DNA of 64,000 bases from an uncultured Clostridia bacterium (GTDB lineage Bacteria; Bacillota; Clostridia; Christensenellales; UBA1242): the NCBI GenBank assembly GCA_934747385.1, contig CAKVGK010000001.1, forward strand, positions 186,001 to 250,000. The letters are read 5' to 3'. The notes beneath the pieces are model-generated. The model ran no database searches and was not told the DNA's origin. It saw only the letters and a program-made list of their open reading frames with translations. Shown piece after piece: positions 53,018-60,237 of the stretch (positions within the stretch are counted from its first letter, which is position 1; each line of letters starts with the position of its first letter). A program made the position numbers and the translations under genes.

Positions 53018-53710
53018 TTAAAGTTCCAAGCCAATTTCTTTAACTAAATCTGCCTGTTCTTCTTTTGACATTTTTTTGATTTTTTGTTTAAACATTTCAA
53101 CAATTTTGTCCTGCTCAATTTCTTGTTCAGATTTTTTCTCGCCTATAATGAATTCACTGTGAGGCAGGGTTTCAATCCAGTTGCAAAACTCACGCCATTC
53201 AGGCAAACGGTGGTTTTTGCGTTGAGCATAAACTGTTTTAAGTGCACGATAGTTAGTGGTCAACCTTGCGGTCAATTCAAAACCGCTTGGCAGATTGTAC
53301 AAAAGTTTCAAATATCTTTCTGCTTTCTCCTGCTTATCGTCAGGATCACAGTCTAAATAATCTTGTTTGATTTCCTCAAGCCTTTTTAATATAAGTTTAT
53401 CAACATACTTATTGCACTGATTTTCAAGTTTAAACTTGCTTGCTCTGTGCATAGTTGATTGACTGGAAACAAAATAAACAAATCCATATCTTTCCATTTC
53501 AACCCACATTTTGTTAGAGCATCTTAAATCAAACGCAACCAAACAACCTGTAAGAAATTGATCATGCCCTTCACCTTTGCCGGATTGAGCCAGTTTTTTA
53601 ACTGTTTCAGTCACCAGTTCGGATGGAAGGTCTGTATCAATCGCCATTGGGTATTTGCTTGCTTTAACGCTTTCAGCCAAATCATAAGTTTTAACATTAC
53701 TAACTTTCAT
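53018..53710 (-). CDS. ThyX-like protein inserted in the str operon
   Basis: 230 residues. GEGHDQFLTGCLVAFDL, WVEMERYGFVYFVSSQSTMHRASKF and the later LTARLTTNYRALKTVY follow the order of flavin-dependent thymidylate synthase ThyX (His/Ser/Arg motif, then RxxxR-like C-terminal motif), but the canonical RHRxxSxNExSxR is replaced by SSQSTMHR, so it may be a divergent relative. C-terminal 45 residues are charged helix. GGTGG before ATG; 40 nt from both rpsL and rpsG, hence in one transcript. Enzyme activity is uncertain. Confidence 0.5.
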   Translation of the reverse strand: MKVSNVKTYDLAESVKASKYPMAIDTDLPSELVTETVKKLAQSGKGEGHDQFLTGCLVAFDLRCSNKMWVEMERYGFVYFVSSQSTMHRASKFKLENQCNKYVDKLILKRLEEIKQDYLDCDPDDKQEKAERYLKLLYNLPSGFELTARLTTNYRALKTVYAQRKNHRLPEWREFCNWIETLPHSEFIIGEKKSEQEIEQDKIVEMFKQKIKKMSKEEQADLVKEIGLEL

Positions 53711-53750
53711 ATGTGTACCACCTTAAAACGAAATTTAAAAGTTTAAATTA

Positions 53751-54122
53751 TTACTTAGGGCGTTTAGCGCCATATTTACTTCTACCTTGTTTACGTTTTT
53801 GAACGGCAGCGGTATCAAGAGCACCACGAACAACGTGATATCTTACACCTGGAAGGTCAGGAACACGACCACCACGAACCAATACTACATTGTGTTCTTG
53901 CAAGTTGTGGCCTTCACCTGGGATATAACAAGTTGTTTCTTTGCCATTAGATAAACGTACACGACAGATTTTACGTAAAGCTGAGTTTGGTTTTTTAGGT
54001 GTTGTTGTTGTAACTGTTAAGCACACGCCACGTTTTTGTGGGCAATTATCCAAAAGGATTGATTGTGATTTAGCAGTTTGTTTAACACGACCTTTTCTTA
54101 CCAATTGATTAACTGTAGGCAT
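53751..54122 (-). CDS. rpsL: 30S ribosomal protein S12
   Basis: 123 residues; decoding-centre protein with KKPNSALRKICRVRL, YIPGEGHNLQEH, VLVRGGRVPDLPGVRYH. Residues where streptomycin-resistance changes occur (KPNSA, RVPDLPG loops) are wild type. GGAGG site. First gene of the str operon, preceded by a 250-nt structured leader. Confidence 0.98.
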   Translation of the reverse strand: MPTVNQLVRKGRVKQTAKSQSILLDNCPQKRGVCLTVTTTTPKKPNSALRKICRVRLSNGKETTCYIPGEGHNLQEHNVVLVRGGRVPDLPGVRYHVVRGALDTAAVQKRKQGRSKYGAKRPK

Positions 54123-54372
54123 TTTTCCTCCTTAAAATTATAAATGCGGAAGTTATCCACATTTTTGTCACATAAAGTGACTTTTGCCAAACCCAAACAA
54201 ACAAATTGTTGTGATTTGACATTGTGGCTAAATTAAAAATTTAACCAATTTGTTTTGGGTTAAGCATGTTTCCAAAACAATCTGCACTGCCAAGCAATGC
54301 GCGGTTGATTTTAAACCAAAACCAACAAAAAGCAACCTCTTCCTAATGGCAAAGCAGCATTTTGCCATAGTT
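54123..54372 (-). promoter_or_regulatory. Structured leader of the str operon
   Basis: From the predicted start on minus: ATGGCAAA/TTTGCCAT hairpin (54346-54368); a long-range stem of about 16 bp with one bulge, AACCCAAA-ACAAATTG (rc of 54246-54261) with CAATTTG-TTTGGGTT (rc of 54190-54208); GTCAC/GTGAC (about 54167-54181) near the S12 start. Consistent with autogenous control by a ribosomal protein, possibly S7 or S12 (inference). Confidence 0.55.
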
Positions 54373-54378
54373 GGAAAG

Positions 54379-54407
54379 ATTATACTAAATTATAGACGCA
54401 AAGTCAA
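54379..54407 (-). promoter_or_regulatory. Promoter of the str operon
   Basis: TTGACT (54402-54407), 17 nt, TATAAT (54379-54384) on minus. Confidence 0.8.
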
Positions 54408-54625
54408 TAGTTTTATCAATTTAAACGCCCAAAATTTAGCAACATTTTGCCCAACAATTTTAATTGAGATAAACAACATGTTTTGTTAAAAAGTTGTTTT
54501 CATTTGCTTAATTAAACATTGCATGAATATGCTATCAAATTAATCTTCAAAAATCCACATCTCAAAAACACAAAAATTTTATTCTTTCCATAAGCAAATT
54601 TTATATGCAAATTTCAAACAAACAT

Positions 54626-54725
54626 AAAAAAAGATACACTCCCATCAAGTTGGTTTCGACATGACAGCCTTGTGCTGAAAAGCTGTTACATCGATAAAAA
54701 CTTGTTTTTTGAGTGTATCTTTTTA
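54626..54725 (-). terminator. Long structured terminator after the alpha operon
   Basis: Outer stem GATACACTC (54633-54641) with GAGTGTATC (54711-54719), extended by A/T runs; inside, CAAGTT/AACTTG and ACAGC/GCTGT pair in register, giving a rod of nearly 100 nt. On minus it ends in T7. Downstream of rplQ, so probably the end of the spc-alpha transcript, but larger than a terminator needs to be. Confidence 0.6.
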
Positions 54726-54878
54726 ATAAGTTAACTCAATTTATTGATTGAATTGGTAATGACAAGCATTACGAATGTCATCTATTGAACTAAATAAGTT
54801 CAATAATTGCCTTTTTCATTTTTTATATGATTTCTCATATAATGCCTTATGTCAATGTCTTTCGTTAATTTTAGTAAA

Positions 54879-55388
54879 CTAAATTAACTCAATAATTGCC
54901 ATTTCGGCATTATCACCTTTGCGAATACCGGTTTTTAAGATGCGGGTGTAGCCGCCACCTTGACCGAGTTCTTTGGCGCGTGTTGCATATTTTGGAGCAT
55001 ACACGTTGAAGATTTTTTCACAAAGTGGATTTTTGATATTTTCAGTACGGGTAAGGTAATCAGCCTTCTTTTCGCCTGGTTTGCGTTCTTCCTTAACTGA
55101 GTAAGTTTTTGCCATAATTTTTCTGCGAGCAGCAAGTTTTTTAGGGCCATCGTTCATAACTTCGCGAGTGGTCTTTTCACCCTTAGCGTTGACTTGAGTT
55201 TTTGTAACAGTAACTACGTCATCATAAGAATTGATAGCAAGAGTTAACAACTTTTCAACGTAACTTTTAAGAGATTTTGCACGAGCAAGAGTAGTTTCAA
55301 TTTTACCCTTCCAAAGCAAGTCTGTTGCTTGGTTGCGCATAATAGCAAGTCTTTCTTCAGTAGGACGACCTAATTTTGCATTTGACAT
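54879..55388 (-). CDS. rplQ: 50S ribosomal protein L17 with insertion
   Basis: 169 residues against about 115-130 usual. N-terminal KLGRPTEERLAIMRNQATDLLWKGKIETTLARAK and C-terminal GGGYTRILKTGIRKGDNAEMAIIELI are typical; the extra residues lie in the middle (about 62-115, charged, with KAD and NP motifs). AGGAGG site. Last gene of the alpha operon. Confidence 0.95.
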   Translation of the reverse strand: MSNAKLGRPTEERLAIMRNQATDLLWKGKIETTLARAKSLKSYVEKLLTLAINSYDDVVTVTKTQVNAKGEKTTREVMNDGPKKLAARRKIMAKTYSVKEERKPGEKKADYLTRTENIKNPLCEKIFNVYAPKYATRAKELGQGGGYTRILKTGIRKGDNAEMAIIELI

Positions 55389-55400
55389 AATTTGTCCTCC

Positions 55401-56357
55401 TTAATAATTTTCATTGCCTTCAAGGACAATGCCAAGTGCGTCAAGTTTAGCAATAACTTCTTCCATAGATTTAGCACCCATGTTACGAACTTTCATCATT
55501 TCACCGCGAGTCTTTTTAGCAAGGTCGCCAATAGTGTCGATGCCAGCGCGTTTCAAGCAGTTATAACTACGAACGCTCAATTCCATTTCCTCAATAGGTT
55601 TTTCGTACAATTTTGTTCTTTCGTCTTCTTTACGAGCAACTAAGATATTCATTCCGTCCATACCTTCAACAAGTTCAACGAACATGGTTGCGTAATCGTT
55701 AAGAAGTTTAGCAGAAAGTGCAACAACTTCTTTTGCACTAACTGTTCCACGTGTTTGAACATCAAGCACAAGTTTATCGTAGTCGAGACTACGACCAACA
55801 CGGCTTGATTGAACTTCAAAATTCACACGTTTAACAGGAGTGAATAATGAATCGATGGCGATGTAATCCACTTCATCAGAATATTCTTTGTTTTGACTTG
55901 CAGGCACATAACCACGGCCGCGACCAACATACAAAGTCATTTGAAGGTCAGCGTCATCGTCAAGTGTGCAAATATACAAATCAGGGTTTACAATTGAAAT
56001 GCCTTCTTCGCATTCAATATCTTTTGCATAAACCGCTTTTGGACCTTTAACATTCAAAGTCATCTTGCCCTTGAAGTCCTCGTCCTTACTTTCAGTTTTA
56101 ACAGCCAAAGATTTTAAATTTAAAACAATGTCTGGAACGTCTTCAGTAACGCCTTTGATTGTTGAAAATTCATGCAACACACCTTTGATTTTGATGCCAA
56201 CAACAGCAGCACCAGGAAGAGAACTCAAAAGTGTTCTACGCAACATATTGCCAATCGTAATGCCAAAACCTTTTTCCATAGGTTCCACAGTGATTATAGC
56301 ATTTGCCCCATTGTCTGATTCTTCCAAAAGAATTTTTGGTTTTTCGATTTCCATCAT
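55401..56357 (-). CDS. rpoA: RNA polymerase alpha subunit
   Basis: 318 residues: N-terminal dimerisation domain (GFGITIGNMLRRTLLSSLPG, the family hallmark), linker, and C-terminal domain (ELSVRSYNCLKRAGIDTIGDL ... RNMGAKSMEEV). Binds UP elements and activators. GGAG site; either of two adjacent ATGs may be used. 14 nt after rpsD. Confidence 0.98.
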   Translation of the reverse strand: MMEIEKPKILLEESDNGANAIITVEPMEKGFGITIGNMLRRTLLSSLPGAAVVGIKIKGVLHEFSTIKGVTEDVPDIVLNLKSLAVKTESKDEDFKGKMTLNVKGPKAVYAKDIECEEGISIVNPDLYICTLDDDADLQMTLYVGRGRGYVPASQNKEYSDEVDYIAIDSLFTPVKRVNFEVQSSRVGRSLDYDKLVLDVQTRGTVSAKEVVALSAKLLNDYATMFVELVEGMDGMNILVARKEDERTKLYEKPIEEMELSVRSYNCLKRAGIDTIGDLAKKTRGEMMKVRNMGAKSMEEVIAKLDALGIVLEGNENY

Positions 56358-56371
56358 AATTATTTCTCCTA

Positions 56372-56989
56372 TTATCTTGAATAAAATTCGACAATCAAGT
56401 GTTCTTGAATGTTCAAGTCAATGTCATCACGTTCTGGTAATGCCAAAACTTTACCTGTAAGGCTTTCCATGTTGAATTCAAGCCATTTTGGTGTGTTAAC
56501 TTTTGATTCTTTCAAAGCCTTAAACATATCAAGATCTTGTTTGCTTTCTTTAACAGCAATAACGTCACCAACTTTAACTTGGTAAGAAGGTATATTAACC
56601 TTTTTGCCGTTAACAGTAATGTGACCGTGGTTAACAATTTGTCTAGCTTCGGCACGAGATGAGCCCAAACCACAACGATAAACCACGTTGTCAAGCCTTA
56701 ATTCAAGCATTTTAAGCAAAGCCCAACCTGTAGCTTCTTTGCTAGCAGCGGCTTTTTCATAACAAATTCTAAATTGCTTTTCAAGCAAGCCATAGTTACG
56801 TCTAACTTTGTTCTTTTCACGCAATTGAACGCCATATTCACTGATTTTCTTTCTTGCTGTGCCGTGTTGTCCTGGAACAACTGGGCGTTTATCGAAAGAA
56901 CATTTAGTTAAGCATCTTTCACCTTTTAAGAAAAGTTTGCAACCTTCTCTACGGCATTGTTTACAACTTGGATTAGTATTTTTTGCCAT
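56372..56989 (-). CDS. rpsD: 30S ribosomal protein S4, zinc type
   Basis: 205 residues. N-terminal Cys cluster C9-X2-C12-X4-C17 and C26-X3-C30 marks the zinc-binding paralogue. S4 RNA-binding domain LDNVVYRCGLGSSRAEARQIVNHGHI in the middle. In the alpha operon, S4 is the usual translational repressor, relevant to the rpsM leader. GGAGG site. Confidence 0.97.
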   Translation of the reverse strand: MAKNTNPSCKQCRREGCKLFLKGERCLTKCSFDKRPVVPGQHGTARKKISEYGVQLREKNKVRRNYGLLEKQFRICYEKAAASKEATGWALLKMLELRLDNVVYRCGLGSSRAEARQIVNHGHITVNGKKVNIPSYQVKVGDVIAVKESKQDLDMFKALKESKVNTPKWLEFNMESLTGKVLALPERDDIDLNIQEHLIVEFYSR

Positions 56990-56997
56990 AATTCCTC

Positions 56998-57390
56998 CTA
57001 TAACCTTCTAGCCTTAGGTGGTCTGCAACCATTGTGAGCAATTGGAGATACGTCTTTAATCATTGTAACTTGAAGACCAGCAGTTCCAACTGCACGAATA
57101 GCAGATTCACGAGCAACGCCCGCACCTTTGACATAAATTGCAACTTTGGTGATACCAAATGAAGCAACATCTTTCAAGCATGCTTCAACAGCGTCTTGAG
57201 CAGCGAATGGTGTTGTCTTTTTAGCACCACGGTTGCCACGAGCACCAGCGCTTGATTGAGCAAGAAGGTTGCCTTGGCAGGTTAAAGAAACGATTGTGTT
57301 GTTTGGTCCAGCCAAAATGTGCACTTCGCCTTCACCATTAGGAGCTAAAAACTTCTTTTTCTTTGTAACTTTTTTAGTAGTATTAGCCAT
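56998..57390 (-). CDS. rpsK: 30S ribosomal protein S11
   Basis: 130 residues; NTIVSLTCQGN, SAGARGNRGAKKTTPFAAQ, VKGAGVARESAIRA and the end NGCRPPKARRL are diagnostic. GGAGG site; 10 nt after rpsM. Confidence 0.97.
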   Translation of the reverse strand: MANTTKKVTKKKKFLAPNGEGEVHILAGPNNTIVSLTCQGNLLAQSSAGARGNRGAKKTTPFAAQDAVEACLKDVASFGITKVAIYVKGAGVARESAIRAVGTAGLQVTMIKDVSPIAHNGCRPPKARRL

Positions 57391-57400
57391 TTATTCCTCC

Positions 57401-57769
57401 TTACTTCTTCTTGTTAGCTATTGTCTTTTTAGGACCTTTGCATGTGCGAGCATTTGTTTTGCTTGATTGACCACGAACTGGCAAATGCGCAATGTGACGA
57501 AGTCCACGATAGCATCTAATTTCTTTTAATCTTTTGATGTCTAATGCAACATCTTTACGTTTTTCACCTTCAACAATGTAGTTTGCTTCAATATATTTAC
57601 GAATTGCAGCAATATCGTTTTCGGTAAGGTCTTTGACGCGAGTGTCAGGGTTGATGCCTGTCTCAGCCAAAATTTTGTTTGAAGTTGTTCTGCCAATACC
57701 ATAGATATAGGTCAAACCAATTTCAACTCTCTTTTCATTAGGTAAATCCACACCGGATATACGAGCCAT
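57401..57769 (-). CDS. rpsM: 30S ribosomal protein S13
   Basis: 122 residues; RISGVDLPNEKRVEIGLTYIYGIGR start and GLRHIAHLPVRGQSSKTNARTCKG end. Contacts subunit bridges and tRNA. GGAGG 8 nt before the ATG. A three-way-junction RNA fold ends 23 nt upstream of the start, so its translation is probably controlled. Confidence 0.97.
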   Translation of the reverse strand: MARISGVDLPNEKRVEIGLTYIYGIGRTTSNKILAETGINPDTRVKDLTENDIAAIRKYIEANYIVEGEKRKDVALDIKRLKEIRCYRGLRHIAHLPVRGQSSKTNARTCKGPKKTIANKKK

Positions 57770-57792
57770 ATGTTTTCCTCCAAATAATAGTT

Positions 57793-57914
57793 GTGATGCT
57801 AGATTGGGTTGCTTGTGTTAACAAGCAATAAATTTTAAATTTTTTCAAACTGCAAGTTTACTTGCAAGGTTGATGATAATTTAAAATTTGCTCTAAAACC
57901 CCAATCAGCATCAC
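57793..57914 (-). promoter_or_regulatory. Three-way-junction leader RNA before rpsM
   Basis: Nested stems: P1 GTGATGCT-GATTGGG (57793-57808, one bulge) with CCCAATCAGCATCAC (57900-57914); P2 TTGCTTGT/ACAAGCAA (57809-57828); P3 AAATTTTAAATT (57830-57841) with AATTTAAAATTT (57878-57889); P4 TGCAAGT/ACTTGCA (57851-57866) inside P3. P1 alone is 15 bp. Placement right at the rpsM ribosome site suggests ribosomal-protein feedback (S4 in other bacteria); not similar in sequence to a known class by eye. Confidence 0.7.
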
Positions 57915-58057
57915 TATTAGGATTTTAGGATAATTTATATGTTGAGAACAATTGTTCGAAACATATTTTGATTGCATTTTAATTTAACTATAAATCCTAA
58001 CAAATGCTAATAGGATTTTAGGTGTCTAAATATGTTGAGTGCTTGCACGAAACATAT
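57914..58057 (-). repeat. Tandem pair of regulatory hairpin units
   Basis: Two units 93 bp apart. Each has AGGATTTTAGG (57914-57929; 58007-58022) followed after 7 nt by ATATGTTGAG ... CGAAACATAT (57937-57966; 58030-58057). Stems ATATGTT/AACATAT are the same, while the loops differ (AACAATTGTT and TGCTTGCA on plus) yet each remains self-complementary. Confidence 0.65.
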
Positions 58058-58109
58058 GATATTTCAATAACTTGACACAAAGCTATGTTTATTTAATGTT
58101 ATAATACTC

Positions 58110-58181
58110 ACAACACCAAATTGCCGCGAGGTGTTGTGCTTGATTTCAAATTTAGCAGTTTGTAAGATAGTATTACAAACA
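58110..58181. promoter_or_regulatory. Two hairpins between rpmJ and the leader
   Basis: CACAACACC/GGTGTTGTG (about 58110-58139, 9 bp) and GTTTGTAA/TTACAAAC (about 58159-58180, 8 bp). Neither has a T run on the minus strand; probable processing or attenuation sites. Together with the elements at 57793-58057 they fill the 426-nt rpmJ-rpsM gap. Confidence 0.55.
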
Positions 58182-58195
58182 AAGATAATCAAGGA

Positions 58196-58312
58196 TTAGC
58201 CTTGACGTTGTTTATGTTTAGGTGATTTTGAACAGATTACCATAACTTTACCATTACGTTTGATAACCTTGCATTTTTCACAAATTGGTTTAACAGATGG
58301 ACGCACCTTCAT
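58196..58312 (-). CDS. rpmJ: 50S ribosomal protein L36
   Basis: 38 residues, too short for a length-filtered gene list. MKVRPSVKPICEKCKVIKRN and the end SPKHKQRQG; zinc ligands in CEKC and IC...KH, so the zinc-binding form. AGGAG before the ATG at 58312. Between infA and rpsM, its classic place. Confidence 0.95.
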   Translation of the reverse strand: MKVRPSVKPICEKCKVIKRNGKVMVICSKSPKHKQRQG

Positions 58313-58366
58313 GCTATATTTCTCCTTTTTGAGTTAAAATTAAAATTTGCAGACGTCAGGTTTTGA

Positions 58367-58588
58367 TTAGTTCTTGTCACGCCAAACAATTCTGCCTTTG
58401 GTTAAGTCATAAGGGGTCATTTCCACTTTAACTTTGTCCCCAAGCAAAACGCGAATTTTGTTTGTGCGCAATTTGCCAGAAACATAAGCAGTAATGTAAT
58501 GGTCGTTCATAATCTTAACCTTGAAATTGCCGTTTGATAAAACGTCAACAATTTCACCTTCTACATCGATAACATCTTCTTTCGACAT
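58367..58588 (-). CDS. infA: Translation initiation factor IF-1
   Basis: 73 residues, OB fold: DVIDVEGEIVDVLSNGNFKV, YVSGKLRTNKIRVLLGDKVKVEMTPYDL, then GRIVWR. Slightly diverged but full length. Starts 1 nt after the KOW gene ends. Confidence 0.96.
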   Translation of the reverse strand: MSKEDVIDVEGEIVDVLSNGNFKVKIMNDHYITAYVSGKLRTNKIRVLLGDKVKVEMTPYDLTKGRIVWRDKN

Positions 58589-58589
58589 A

Positions 58590-58862
58590 TTACTCCTTTA
58601 CATTTTTATATACTTTAAGCATATTGTAGATTTCAGTGTCGGTGACGATTGGTGAAAGGAACTTGTTGTAGATACTTTCATCATGCGCCAACTTCACCAA
58701 GTGTTTTGGGTTTTTTGTCTTCAATTTGTTACGAACTCGAAATCTACCATCTATTATAACAGGATATCCAATTTTGTCAATAGAAACCACCAAAAATATG
58801 CGGTTTTTATCGTGCCCCGCAGTTGACATAACAATGTCGCCCGAAGTAAATTGATTGTTCAT
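58590..58862 (-). CDS. KOW-domain RNA-binding protein (L14e-like)
   Basis: 90 residues from ATG 58862, chosen for its AGGAG 4 nt upstream; the frame itself runs to 58895. FTSGDIVMSTAGHDKNRIFLVVSI is a KOW-type strand-turn-strand and GRFRVRNKLKTKNPKHL follows, as in the small protein found between map and infA in clostridia. Thought to bind RNA or ribosomes; role unproven. Confidence 0.85.
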   Translation of the reverse strand: MNNQFTSGDIVMSTAGHDKNRIFLVVSIDKIGYPVIIDGRFRVRNKLKTKNPKHLVKLAHDESIYNKFLSPIVTDTEIYNMLKVYKNVKE

Positions 58863-58869
58863 ATCACTC

Positions 58870-59616
58870 CTATAAAGACAGAATTTCAACACCATCTTTT
58901 GTTATCAAAATAGTGTTTTCGTAATGTGCAGCTGGAAGCCCGTCCCAAGTAGAAATTGTCCACTCATTTTCTTCCAAAACCACATCACGTTTACCAAGTG
59001 TAACCATAGGCTCAACAGCCAAGGTCATACCTGCTTGAAGCACAATGCCTGAATTGTACTTTCCATAGTTTGGCACATAAGGGTCCTCGTGCATTTCAGT
59101 GCCTATGCCGTGCCCTGTTAATTCACGCACAACGCCATAACCGCGGCTTTCAAGATAGACTTGAATTTGATGGCCAATATTGCCCAATCTGCTGCCTGCC
59201 TTTATGCCTTTGAGCCCTTCGAAGAAGGATTGCTTTGTGTCGTTAATTAACTTTTGTTTTTCAAGTGAAACATTGCCAACCGCAAAGGTTCTGGCAGCAT
59301 CACTTTGCCACCCGTCATAAATGACGCCACAATCTATGCTGATTATGTCGCCATCTATTAAAGGTTGATCGTTACAAAATCCGTGAACCACTTGCTCGTT
59401 AACACTTGCACAGATGGTAAACGGAAAACCCTCGTAACCGAGGAAGGAAGGAATAGCGCCTTGGGATTTAATATATTGATAGGCCAAATCGTTAAGGCGC
59501 AAACTGGTTTGGCCAGGATATACGTATTGTTCAAGCATATTCAAGGTATCCCTCAAAATTTTGCCTGCCTTACGCATTTTTTCTATTTGTTCGTCATTTT
59601 TAATGGTTACACTCAT
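58870..59616 (-). CDS. map: Methionine aminopeptidase, type I
   Basis: Removes initiator Met. Metal ligands: DIISIDCGVIYDGWQSDAARTF (two Asp), GHGIGTEMHEDPYVPNYG (His), EPMVTLG (Glu) and the final Glu in NEWTIST context. 248 residues. Overlaps adk by 4 nt (ATGA), so coupled. Confidence 0.97.
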   Translation of the reverse strand: MSVTIKNDEQIEKMRKAGKILRDTLNMLEQYVYPGQTSLRLNDLAYQYIKSQGAIPSFLGYEGFPFTICASVNEQVVHGFCNDQPLIDGDIISIDCGVIYDGWQSDAARTFAVGNVSLEKQKLINDTKQSFFEGLKGIKAGSRLGNIGHQIQVYLESRGYGVVRELTGHGIGTEMHEDPYVPNYGKYNSGIVLQAGMTLAVEPMVTLGKRDVVLEENEWTISTWDGLPAAHYENTILITKDGVEILSL

Positions 59617-60230
59617 TTTATTACCCTCATAACGTCTTCAAGAATCTGTTTTGGAGTTTTGCTTGCATCAATGTTCACAACGCTCACACCCCATGACCTA
59701 TACAAGTCCAACAAAGGAAGTGTTTCACGTTCATAAATTGCAAATCTTTTGTTAATTGAGTTCATGGTGTCGTCAGTGCGGACAACAAGTTTTCCACCAC
59801 ATTTTGGACATATATTGCTTGTTGCTGCCTTTTTTGAAGTTATGTATTTGCAACTTTCACAAGTCAACCTGTCAAGCAAGCGCTCAACAGCATTTTCTTT
59901 ACTTAATTGCAAATTAATAACCAAGTCGACATTCAAATATTTTTTAAGTTCCTTTGCTTGACCACATTCTCTTGGAAAGCCGTCAAATACAACATGTTCT
60001 TTTGTAATATTTTTCAATCTGTTTTCAATAACTTGCATAACTAAGTCATTTTCAACAAGTTGACCATCAGCAATACATTGTTCAATAATTTTGCCCAAAA
60101 CTGAGCCTGTTGCAATTTCCTCTCTAAACAACTGACCAGTTGAAATCAATTCAAACTGCAATTGCTTTTCAAGCCCTGCAACAAGTGTTCCCTTTCCAGA
60201 ACCCTGAATTCCTATAAGAACAATGTTCAT
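59613..60230 (-). CDS. adk: Adenylate kinase, zinc-LID form
   Basis: AMP + ATP to 2 ADP. P-loop GIQGSGKGT, FDGFPRECGQA, and a LID with CESC ... CPKC, a structural zinc site seen in Gram-positive enzymes. 205 residues. 7 nt after secY. Confidence 0.96.
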   Translation of the reverse strand: MNIVLIGIQGSGKGTLVAGLEKQLQFELISTGQLFREEIATGSVLGKIIEQCIADGQLVENDLVMQVIENRLKNITKEHVVFDGFPRECGQAKELKKYLNVDLVINLQLSKENAVERLLDRLTCESCKYITSKKAATSNICPKCGGKLVVRTDDTMNSINKRFAIYERETLPLLDLYRSWGVSVVNIDASKTPKQILEDVMRVIK

Positions 60231-60237
60231 ATAACCT

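Noticed and set aside
54250..54489. 79-codon plus frame upstream of the str promoter
   Set aside because: Lies over the str promoter and leader on the other strand, with no ribosome site and poor composition.
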